In this document: one piece after another, positions 17,138 to 26,023 of the stretch
How positions within the stretch are numbered: the first letter of the stretch is position 1
Layout of the letters: each line of letters begins with the position of its first letter
Assembly (NCBI RefSeq): GCF_003814555.1
Contig: NZ_RKQN01000001.1
Coordinates: forward strand, 496,001 to 560,000
Direction: 5' to 3'
DNA: 64,000 bases
Source of the DNA: Vulcaniibacterium tengchongense
GTDB taxonomy: Bacteria > Pseudomonadota > Gammaproteobacteria > Xanthomonadales > Xanthomonadaceae
The notes under the pieces: generated by a model
What the model saw: only the letters and a program-made list of their open reading frames with translations
Databases searched by the model: none
What the model was told of the DNA's origin: nothing
Made by a program: the position numbers and the translations under genes

Positions 17138-19249
17138 TCACCAGATCACGACCTGCTTGTCGCCCTCGCGCACCATCGGCTGGCCCGGCTTGCACGAGAA
17201 CGCCGCGGCGAACGCCGGCAGGTTCGAGGGCGCGCCGATCGCGCGGAAGTTGGCCGGCGCGTGCGGGTCGGTGGTGAGGCGCACGGCGAGCTCCTGCGGG
17301 GTGAAGTTGCGGCGCCACACCGTCGCCCAGTTCATGAAGAAGCGCTGGTCGCGGGTCAGGCCGTCGATCATCGGATCGGGCTGGCCCCCGGTGGCCTTCT
17401 TCATCGCGTCGTAGGCGGTGGCCAGGCCGCCCAGGTCGGCGATGTTCTCGCCCAGGGTCAGCTTGCCGTTGACGCGCTTGCCCGGCATCGCCTCGTAGCC
17501 GTCGAACTGCGCCACCAGCTTGCCGGTGCGCTCGGCGAACCCCTTGGCGTCGGCCGCGGTCCACCAGTTCTCGAAGTTGCCGGTGGCGCCGAAGCGGCTG
17601 CCCTGGTCGTCGTAGCCGTGGGTCATCTCGTGGCCGATCACCGCGCCGATGCCGCCGTAGTTCAGCGGATCGTCGGCGTTCGGATCGAAGAACGGCGGCT
17701 GCAGGATCGCCGCCGGGAACACGATCTCGTTCTGCAGCGGGTTGTAGTAGGCGTTGACCATCTGCGGCGGCATGCCCCACTCGGTCTTGTCCACCGGCTT
17801 GCCGATCTTCGACAGCTGCCACTTGTAGTTGAACTCGTTGGCAGCGAGCACGTTGCCGATGTAGCTGTCGCGCGAGGTCCGCAGGCCGCTCCAGTCGCGC
17901 CACTTGTCCGGGTAGCCGATCTTCGGGGTGAAGCTGGCCCACTTCTCCATGGCCTTCTTCTTGGTCTCGTCGCTCATCCAGGCCAGGTTCTCGATGCGCG
18001 TCTTCAGCGCCTCGGACAGGTTCTTGACCAGGGTCTGCATCCGCGCCTTCGCTTCGGGCGAGAACGCGACCTTGACGTACAGCTGGCCCATCGCCTCGCC
18101 GGCCTCGTTCTCGATCGTGTCGAGCACGCGCTTGCCGCGCTCCTTCAGCTCCTTCTGCCCGCGCAGGGTCTTGCTGTAGAAGTCGAAGTGCTCCTGCACG
18201 AAGGCGTCGGCCAGGTACGGCGAGGCCTGGTCGACGGTGTGGAAGCGCAGGTAGGCCTGCCAGGTCGGGGCCGGCACCTCGGCCAGCATCCTGCTGACTT
18301 CCTGGTGGAAGGCCGGGATCGCCAGCGAGAACATCTGCGGCGTGGCCACGCCCTGGGACTCGAAGAACTTGGTCCAGGGGAAGTTCGGGGTGAGCTTGTC
18401 GGCTTCGGCCGGGCTGACCGGGTTGTAGTACAGCGAGACGTCGCGCGAGAGTTCCTCGCTCGACTTGGACACCTTGGCCAGGCGGGTCTCGAACGCGACC
18501 ACGTCCTTGGCCTGCTTGGCCGCGTCGGCGGCCGGCACGCCGGACAGCTCCAGCACCTTGGCCACGTGCCGCTCGTAGGCGGCGAGCTTGTCCTTCTTGT
18601 CGGCGTCGAAGTAGTAGCCCTTGTCCGGCAGGCCGAGGCCGCCCTGCGAGGCGTAGGCGATGTTCATCGACGAGTTCTTGAAGTCGGCCTCGGCGCCGAA
18701 GCCGAACAGGAAGTTCTCGCCCTTGGCCGCGCTGGCGCGCAGGTACTCGGCGATCTTCTCCGGCGCGTCGAGCGCGGCGATCGCGTCGAGGTGGCCCTGC
18801 AGCGGCGCTATGCCCTGCTGGTTGATCTTGGCCGCGTCCATGCCGGTGGCCCAGAAGTCGCCGACGATCTTGGCCACGCCGCTGGCGCCGGCGTCGGCCG
18901 CGGCCTGCTCGGCGAGCTGGCGCTGGACCGCGGTGGAACGCTCGTCGAGCATCTCGAACGCGCCCCAGGAGGTGCGGTCGCCCGGGATCTCGTTCGCCGC
19001 CAGCCACTTGCCGTTGACGAAGCCGCCGAAATCGGTGCACGGGTCCTTGCGGGTGTCGAGGTCGCCGACGTCGAAGCGGTTCACGCCCGGCAGCTTGCTT
19101 TCGTCGAGCGGGTAGGCCGGCACTTCGGCCTTGGCCTGCGGCGCGGCGCCGGCGTCGGCGGCGGGGGCAGGCTCTTGCTTCTTGCACGCGGCCAGCGATG
19201 CGGCGACGGCGAGGGACAGCAGCAGGACTTGGGGTTTCTTCAGGCTCAC
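17138..19249 (-). CDS. M13 family metallopeptidase lipoprotein, copy B
   Basis: Second neprilysin-like zinc endopeptidase. The 703-residue product starts with a lipoprotein signal: hydrophobic LLLSLAVAASLAA followed by Cys-Lys-Lys. It is therefore probably lipidated and membrane-anchored, unlike the neighbouring copy. HEMTH is at 540-544, preceded by the classic VNAYYNPLQNEIVFPAAIL block and followed by ENIADLGGLATAYDA with the third zinc ligand. The C-terminus ends in CKPGQPM-REGDKQVVIW, the family CxxW-like end. The GTG at 19249 was chosen because GGAG lies 6 nt before it and it gives a normal short lipoprotein signal; the ATG at 19273 would add eight residues and has no ribosome binding site. 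Confidence 0.93.
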   Translation of the reverse strand: MSLKKPQVLLLSLAVAASLAACKKQEPAPAADAGAAPQAKAEVPAYPLDESKLPGVNRFDVGDLDTRKDPCTDFGGFVNGKWLAANEIPGDRTSWGAFEMLDERSTAVQRQLAEQAAADAGASGVAKIVGDFWATGMDAAKINQQGIAPLQGHLDAIAALDAPEKIAEYLRASAAKGENFLFGFGAEADFKNSSMNIAYASQGGLGLPDKGYYFDADKKDKLAAYERHVAKVLELSGVPAADAAKQAKDVVAFETRLAKVSKSSEELSRDVSLYYNPVSPAEADKLTPNFPWTKFFESQGVATPQMFSLAIPAFHQEVSRMLAEVPAPTWQAYLRFHTVDQASPYLADAFVQEHFDFYSKTLRGQKELKERGKRVLDTIENEAGEAMGQLYVKVAFSPEAKARMQTLVKNLSEALKTRIENLAWMSDETKKKAMEKWASFTPKIGYPDKWRDWSGLRTSRDSYIGNVLAANEFNYKWQLSKIGKPVDKTEWGMPPQMVNAYYNPLQNEIVFPAAILQPPFFDPNADDPLNYGGIGAVIGHEMTHGYDDQGSRFGATGNFENWWTAADAKGFAERTGKLVAQFDGYEAMPGKRVNGKLTLGENIADLGGLATAYDAMKKATGGQPDPMIDGLTRDQRFFMNWATVWRRNFTPQELAVRLTTDPHAPANFRAIGAPSNLPAFAAAFSCKPGQPMVREGDKQVVIW

Positions 19250-19428
19250 AGCGGACTCCGGCCGGGAAGGCATAGGTCATGGACGAACGCCCCGGAAGCG
19301 GGGCATCGGCCGACATTAGACCCGATCGGCCCGGCCGGCGGGTGTCGAAGGTCACGTCGGCGCCGCCGCGGCGGGCGGGCCGGCACGGCGCGTGCTACGT
19401 TCGCCGCTCGCCACAGCGGAGAGGCGGG

Positions 19429-20802
19429 ATGCGCGTGCGTTTCCACGGCGCGGCCGGCGAGGTCACCGGCTCGCTGCACGAGGTCGAGGCGGCGGGCCGG
19501 CGCCTGCTGCTGGACTGCGGGATGATCCAGGGCAGCCCGGAGGCCGAGCGGCGCAACCTCGACCCCTTCCCGTTCGAACCGGGTGGGCTCGACGCGCTGG
19601 TGATCAGCCACGCGCACATCGACCACGTCGGCCGCGTGCCGCTGCTGGTGCGGCGCGGCTTCCGCGGCCCGATCTACGCCCAGCGCGCCACCGCCGAACT
19701 GATGCCGGTGATGCTGCTGGACGCGGCCTCGATCGCGCAGGGCGAAGCCGAGCGCGCCAACCGCCATCGCCGCGGCGGCGAACCGCCGGCGCAGCCGCTC
19801 TACACCGCCGAGGACGTGCACGCGGCGATGGCGCAGGTGCGGCCGCTGCCGTACGACGCGCGCACCGAGGCCGTGCCGGGCGTGGAGATCGCCTTCCGCG
19901 ATGCCGGGCACATCCTCGGCTCCTCCAGCGTGGAACTGTGGGCGGAGGGGCGCAAGCTGGCGTTCTCCGGCGATCTCGGCCCCGCGGGCACGCCGATCCT
20001 GCGCGACCCGGCCCGGATCGACCGCGCCGACCTGGTGCTGATGGAGTCGACCTACGGCGACCGCCTGCACCGCGACCGCGGCGAGACCATCCGCGAGCTC
20101 GGCGGCATCCTCGCCCGGGCGTGGGAGGAGGGCGGCACGGTGCTGATCCCGGCGTTCGCGGTCGGCCGCAGCCAGGAACTGCTGTACTGGTTCGCGCGCC
20201 ACTGGGACGAGTGGGGCCTGGCGCGCTGGCGGATCTTCCTCGACAGCCCGATGGCGACCCAGGTGACCGCGATTTACGACCGCCACGCCGACCTGTTCGA
20301 CGCCGACGCGCAGCGCGTGTGGCGCGACCGGCCGCATCCGTTCCGGCTGCCGAACCTGCATTTCACCGAGTCGCGCGGGGACTCGATGGCGATCAACCGG
20401 ATCGAGCGCGGAGCGATAGTCATTGCCGGCTCCGGCATGGCCAATGCCGGCCGCATCCTGCACCACCTGCGCCACCGCCTCGAACGCCGCGAGACCCACG
20501 TGGTGTTCGTCGGCTACCAGGCCGAAGGCACGCTGGGGCGGCGCCTGGTCGACGGCGCGCGCTGGGTGCGGATCCACGGCCGCGACGTGCGCGCCGCCGC
20601 GCAGCGGCATACCGTCGGCGGGCTGTCGGCGCACACCGACCAGCGCGGGCTGCTCGACTGGTACGGCGCGATCGCCGGCCACCCGCCGCTGGCGCTGGTG
20701 CACGGCGAGGACCGCGCGCGCGAGGCGCTGGCCGGCGAGATCGGCGAACGCTTCGGCGTGCGCGCCGTCCTGGCGCGGCCGGGCACGGTGCTGGAGGTCT
20801 GA
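19429..20802 (+). CDS. MBL-fold / beta-CASP RNA-metabolizing hydrolase
   Basis: Metallo-beta-lactamase fold protein of the beta-CASP branch (CPSF73-like, as in YsH1-type RNA endonucleases). The 457-residue product has the metal motif SHAHIDHVGR near residue 60, then DAGHILGSSSVEL and FSGDLGPAGTPIL, then the beta-CASP insertion with ESTYGDRLH. Later motifs GSGMANAGRILHHL and the Zn-binding H of VGGLSAHTDQRGLLDW are also present. A GAGGCGGG ribosome binding site is next to the ATG at 19429; the in-frame extension to 19279 looks non-coding. Members act on RNA, but the bacterial stand-alone proteins of this type are poorly studied. It is divergent from the M13 lipoprotein gene. Confidence 0.88.
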   Translation: MRVRFHGAAGEVTGSLHEVEAAGRRLLLDCGMIQGSPEAERRNLDPFPFEPGGLDALVISHAHIDHVGRVPLLVRRGFRGPIYAQRATAELMPVMLLDAASIAQGEAERANRHRRGGEPPAQPLYTAEDVHAAMAQVRPLPYDARTEAVPGVEIAFRDAGHILGSSSVELWAEGRKLAFSGDLGPAGTPILRDPARIDRADLVLMESTYGDRLHRDRGETIRELGGILARAWEEGGTVLIPAFAVGRSQELLYWFARHWDEWGLARWRIFLDSPMATQVTAIYDRHADLFDADAQRVWRDRPHPFRLPNLHFTESRGDSMAINRIERGAIVIAGSGMANAGRILHHLRHRLERRETHVVFVGYQAEGTLGRRLVDGARWVRIHGRDVRAAAQRHTVGGLSAHTDQRGLLDWYGAIAGHPPLALVHGEDRAREALAGEIGERFGVRAVLARPGTVLEV

Positions 20803-21124
20803 GCCGCGAGGATGAACGCCGCCGCCGCGCGGCGCTGGCCCCGGCCGGCGCTTTCGCGTACAGTGCCGCCTGTTCAGCGCACGGCTGCCTCCCCGCAAGG
20901 GGGACGTTTTCCCAAGGTTGCCCGCCGTCCCGCCGCTCCCCGCGGCCCCGCCGAACGGCGGGCAGACGGCCTTATCCCGCACGTCTTTCGTCGCGCAGAC
21001 ACGGCCCGGAGCGTCCGCGGCCGTCACATTCGATCACTCGCAGCGCGGTTGAGGGAACGCTGGAGTCATCGCGCGGTCGCGCGGCGCCACGGCGCCGTCG
21101 CCGCGGAGACACGGAGTTTCCGAC
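20803..21124 (+). promoter_or_regulatory. 322-bp gap with probable long leader of the rhlE-type helicase gene
   Basis: No gene is supported here. TACAGT at 20859-20864 (context GCGTACAGTGCCGCC) is a candidate -10 box. It would give a leader of about 250 nt. The leader contains a strong stem CCCGCC-GAAC-GGCGGG at 20947-20962 and further GC-rich inverted repeats near 21075-21110. Long structured leaders are known on some DEAD-box helicase genes and can serve cold-shock or autoregulatory control; this is inference. Confidence 0.35.
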
Positions 21125-22435
<1,311 letters not shown>

Positions 22436-22495
22436 GGCGCGCCGCCTCCGGTCCCGGGACGGCGCCGCGCGCCGTCCTTCGGCGGCGGCGTCCGC

Positions 22496-24142
22496 TCACA
22501 GCGCCGGGTAAGCGGCGTAGGTGTCGCGGCCGGCTTCCTTGGCCCGGTACAGCGCCTGGTCGGCGCGGTCGAACAGCGTGCGCGGCAGGGTGGCCGCGTC
22601 GGGAACGCAGGACTGCAGGCCGATGCTGACGCTGGCGCGGACCGCGTCGCCCGGGCCGTAGCGCAGGTCGAGTTCGCGCACCTCGGCCAGGACCGCTTCG
22701 GCCACCCGCAGCGCCCCGGCCAACGGCGTGTCGGGCAGGATCAGCGCGAACTCGTCGCCGCCGAAGCGCGCGGCCAGGTCGCGCGGGCGCCGGGCGTGGG
22801 CGCGGATCGAACGCGCGACCATGACCAGCAGGCGGTCGCCGGCGCGGTGGCCCTGGCTGTCGTTGTAGGTCTTGAAGTGGTCGACGTCGATCAGCAGCAG
22901 CGACAACGGCGTGCGGTTGCGCCGCGCGCTGGCCAGCTCGCGTTCCAGCGCGAGATCGAACCGGCGCCGGTTCGGCAGGTGGGTGAGCGTGTCCAGGTGG
23001 GCCTGGCGCCGCCACAGGCGCAGATGGCTCACCGTCCACGCCAGCACGACCAGGCCGATCGCGACGACCGTCGCCGCCGGCGCGAACCACAGCGACGCCA
23101 GCCGCAACAGCAGGGCGCTGCCGGCCAGCGCGACCAGCGCGCCGAGCGCGCCGGCCAGCAGCGGCCGGGCGAGGCCGGGGGCCAGCAGGTACCAGGTGGC
23201 GACCAGCACGATCGCGGCGCCCAGCGCCGCCTGCCACAGCGGCGCCAGCGGCACGATCGCGCGGCCGTGCAGCAGCATCTCCACGACGTTGGCCTGGTAC
23301 TCGGCGCCGGTCATGCGCTCGGCGGACATCGGGGTCAGGAAGGTCGGCGCCAGCCCGGTGGCGGTGACGCCGACCACGGTCCAGCGCCCGCGCAGCAGCC
23401 GGTCCGGCACTTCGCCGGCGAGCACCGCGGCGGCGGACACCTGCGGGAAGCTGCCCGGCGGGCCGGCGTAGCGGATCCGCACGTAGCGGTCGCGGACCCA
23501 CTGGTAGGGCGAGCCGGCCTGCTCCGCGGGCCGGCGCAGCCCGGGCAGTTCCTGCGGCCGCGCCGCCGGATCGAGCCGCAGCAGCGCCAGCGCCAGCGCC
23601 GGCCAATGCGCGTCGCCGACGCCCGCGTGCAGGTACAGGCCGCGCACCGCGCCCTCGGCGTCGAGCTCGACATCGGTGTGGCCGAGCGCCGGCGCCGCGG
23701 CGGCGAGGGTCGGCGTCGGCAGCACCTCGACCGGCGGCCCGTTCGGGTGCAGCGGCGCCGGGAACACCGGCAGCGCGATGCGGCCGCCGCGGCGCAGGGC
23801 CGCGGCGAGGGCGAGGTCGCGCTCGGGGCCGTTGCGGTCCGGCTCGGCCAGGATCAGGTCGAGGGCGACGCCGCGCACCCCGGCCTCGCCCAGGCGGTCG
23901 AGCAGGCGCGCGTGCAGGTCGCGTGGCCAGGGCCATTGGCCCAGTTCGGCCAGGCTGCGGTCGTCGATCGCGACCACCACCACGTCCTCGTCGGGCGGTT
24001 GCGGCCAGGTCGCCAGGTGCAGGTCGTAGAGCCGGTCGTCGAGGCGGGCGCCGACGCCGTAGAGGCCGAACAGCGCCGCCAGGCCGGCCATCAGGACGGC
24101 GGTGAGCGCGCGACGCAGCCGGGGCGAGGCCCTGTCGATCAC
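22496..24142 (-). CDS. CHASE2 domain diguanylate cyclase
   Basis: Predicted membrane sensor that makes cyclic-di-GMP. The 548-residue product has an N-terminal membrane segment (about 10-30) and a periplasmic CHASE2 domain to about residue 290. The CHASE2 core VVVVAIDDRSLAELGQWPWPR and VRGVALDLILAEPDR is clear. Three membrane helices follow (about 290-365) and then a GGDEF domain with the motif at 461-465 (ARFGGDEFALILP). The inhibitory I-site RPRD is exactly five residues before GGDEF, so product inhibition is expected. The GTG start at 24142 overlaps the TGA of the upstream LysM/FecR gene (GTGA at 24139-24142). An open frame extending further upstream lies inside that gene and was rejected. 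Confidence 0.92.
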   Translation of the reverse strand: MIDRASPRLRRALTAVLMAGLAALFGLYGVGARLDDRLYDLHLATWPQPPDEDVVVVAIDDRSLAELGQWPWPRDLHARLLDRLGEAGVRGVALDLILAEPDRNGPERDLALAAALRRGGRIALPVFPAPLHPNGPPVEVLPTPTLAAAAPALGHTDVELDAEGAVRGLYLHAGVGDAHWPALALALLRLDPAARPQELPGLRRPAEQAGSPYQWVRDRYVRIRYAGPPGSFPQVSAAAVLAGEVPDRLLRGRWTVVGVTATGLAPTFLTPMSAERMTGAEYQANVVEMLLHGRAIVPLAPLWQAALGAAIVLVATWYLLAPGLARPLLAGALGALVALAGSALLLRLASLWFAPAATVVAIGLVVLAWTVSHLRLWRRQAHLDTLTHLPNRRRFDLALERELASARRNRTPLSLLLIDVDHFKTYNDSQGHRAGDRLLVMVARSIRAHARRPRDLAARFGGDEFALILPDTPLAGALRVAEAVLAEVRELDLRYGPGDAVRASVSIGLQSCVPDAATLPRTLFDRADQALYRAKEAGRDTYAAYPAL

Positions 24143-25818
24143 AAGGCCAGCAACAGCAGCGCGGCCGCGCCGGCGCCGTAACACAGCCGGCAGGGGAAGC
24201 GCAGCTCCTGCACCGGGCCGTACGGCGCGGCGTAGCCGTCGTCGTCGACGGTCTGCACCCGGATGTACCAGCGGCCGCCGAGCGGACGCTCGAGTTCCAC
24301 TTGCGGCCGGTCGACGACCTGGTCGAACAGCGGCGCGGCGAAGTCCGGGCGCCTGGCGACCTGCACGCGATGGCGCTGCCCGGGCTCGCCCGCCTGCCAG
24401 CGCAGGACCACGCGGCCGGCGCGCGCCTGTTCGCTCTCCAGGCCCGGGTCGGGCGGCGCGTCGCTGACCTCGAACGCCAATGCCTCGCCGAACGGGCCGG
24501 TGCGGCCCTCGCCGTCGCGCGAGGCCAGGCGCCAGTAGTAGCGGCCCGGCGCCAACGCCTGCTCCGGCCGGAAGCGCTCGCGGCGCGCCTGGCTCTCCAG
24601 CAGCGGCTGGTCGAAGTCCGGATCGCGCGCGATCTGGATCAGGGTGCCCGAGGCGTCCTCGCTGCGGGTCCACTCGAAACGCGGCCGCGGCTGGTGCACG
24701 CGTTCGCCGGCGCGCGGACGCACGGTCAGCGGCGGCAGCGGCTTGTCGCTGACCGCGATGGTCCGCTCGGCGTCGCGCCCCTCGAGGCCGTTGCCGGCGA
24801 TGCCGCGCAGCAGCACGCGGTGGCGGCCGCCGGGCAGGGCGTCGATGCGCAGCTCGGTGGCCTCGGTCACGGCCGAGTACAGCTGCACCTCGGGCGCGTC
24901 CGCGCGCACCACCTCGACGCGGTACGCGCGGGCGCCGTCGAGCGGCGCCCAGCGCAGCGTCAGCGGCAGCGTCTGCAGGCGCGAGCCGGCTTCATCGAGC
25001 GCCGGCGCCGGCAGCAGCGCCAGCGCCGCCGGCGCGCCATCCCGGCCGACCACGGTGCCGAAGCCGGGCCGCAGCAGCACGCCGCGGCGGTCGTCGGCCA
25101 CCTGCACCTGGCCTTCCAGCACCTCGGCGGTGTCGGGCGCGTCGCCGGCGCCGGCGCCGACGCGGAAGCGGGTGCCGCGCACGCTGGTGGTCGCCGACGG
25201 GGTGGCGATGATGTAGCGCGAGGCCGGCCCCTGGGCCGGCGTCACCCTGTTCGCCGCGCGCCCGCGCTGCAGGCGCATGCGCGTGTCGACCATGCCGGTG
25301 GCGGCGTAGACGCTGAGCCGGTCGAATTCGACCCGGCTGCCGCCGTCCACGGTCAGGCGCGAGCCGTCGGCGAACTCGATGGTGGCGCTGGCGTCGGCCC
25401 CGGTCTCGAGCCAGCCGCCCACGCCCAGGCGCAGGTCCTCGACCGCGTCCGCCGGCCGTGCGCCGGCCGCGGCCTGGGCCCGGACCTGGCCGCGCAACGC
25501 GATCACGCGCGCGCGTACCGGTTCCACGCGCAGCCAAGCGACGGGGAAGCGCAGCAGCATGCCCGGCGGCAGCCGGTACGGGTCCTGCACGGCGTTGTGC
25601 GCCTGCAGCCGGCGCCAGTCGATCCCCGGCTTGAGATGGCGCAGGCCGAGGTCCCACAGGTTGTCGCCCGGGCGCACGCGGTACATCCAGTCCTGCGCCG
25701 CGGCGGCGGGCGCGAGCAGCAGCGCGGCCAGCAGCGCGAACGGCAGGAACGGGGAGAGGCGGCGGAAGCGAAGCGGTGGCGAAGCGCGGGGGGGCCGGAG
25801 CGCGGCGGCGTTGGACAT
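24139..25818 (-). CDS. LysM and FecR domain periplasmic protein
   Basis: The 559-residue product has a signal peptide (FLPFALLAALLLAPAAAAQ, cut near residue 41) and a LysM peptidoglycan-binding module at about 43-95 (YRVRPGDNLWDLGLRHL). A FecR domain at about 130-235 carries GGWLETGADASATIEFADGSRLTVDGGSRVEF and ATPSATTSVRGTRFRV. Then come two or three fibronectin-III-like beta domains to about 545, and a short hydrophobic C-terminal stretch. It has no cytoplasmic anti-sigma part, unlike true FecR. The coupled CHASE2-GGDEF gene downstream suggests that it acts as periplasmic partner or ligand-binding component of that sensor; this is inference. No ECF sigma factor gene is nearby. Confidence 0.88.
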   Translation of the reverse strand: MSNAAALRPPRASPPLRFRRLSPFLPFALLAALLLAPAAAAQDWMYRVRPGDNLWDLGLRHLKPGIDWRRLQAHNAVQDPYRLPPGMLLRFPVAWLRVEPVRARVIALRGQVRAQAAAGARPADAVEDLRLGVGGWLETGADASATIEFADGSRLTVDGGSRVEFDRLSVYAATGMVDTRMRLQRGRAANRVTPAQGPASRYIIATPSATTSVRGTRFRVGAGAGDAPDTAEVLEGQVQVADDRRGVLLRPGFGTVVGRDGAPAALALLPAPALDEAGSRLQTLPLTLRWAPLDGARAYRVEVVRADAPEVQLYSAVTEATELRIDALPGGRHRVLLRGIAGNGLEGRDAERTIAVSDKPLPPLTVRPRAGERVHQPRPRFEWTRSEDASGTLIQIARDPDFDQPLLESQARRERFRPEQALAPGRYYWRLASRDGEGRTGPFGEALAFEVSDAPPDPGLESEQARAGRVVLRWQAGEPGQRHRVQVARRPDFAAPLFDQVVDRPQVELERPLGGRWYIRVQTVDDDGYAAPYGPVQELRFPCRLCYGAGAAALLLLAL

Positions 25819-26023
25819 TCGTCTTCCGTGTCGGGCAGCGGGAGGCGCCGAGTGCGACGGCGGTCACTCTATTATGCCGGCTGCGCCGGGTCGCCGCCGA
25901 TGTGCGGTTTTTGTCCGATGCCCGGCCCCGCCGGCGGCGGGGGCGAAGGCGGGCCGCGCGAGGCGGCAGTGGCGGCGGGCCGAAGCCGGCGCGCGGCTCC
26001 GGCCCGCCTTGCGGGCGGCCGGC

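Noticed and set aside
24143-24673. N-terminal extension of the CHASE2 protein by 177 residues
   Set aside because: It lies inside the FecR-like gene in another frame and has non-protein-like composition. The GTGA overlap gives a natural start.
25981-26023. GCCCGC-CTT-GCGGGC hairpin after DUF885 copy A as terminator
   Set aside because: The stem is only 6 bp and lacks a T-run. Such stems are common by chance in this GC-rich sequence.
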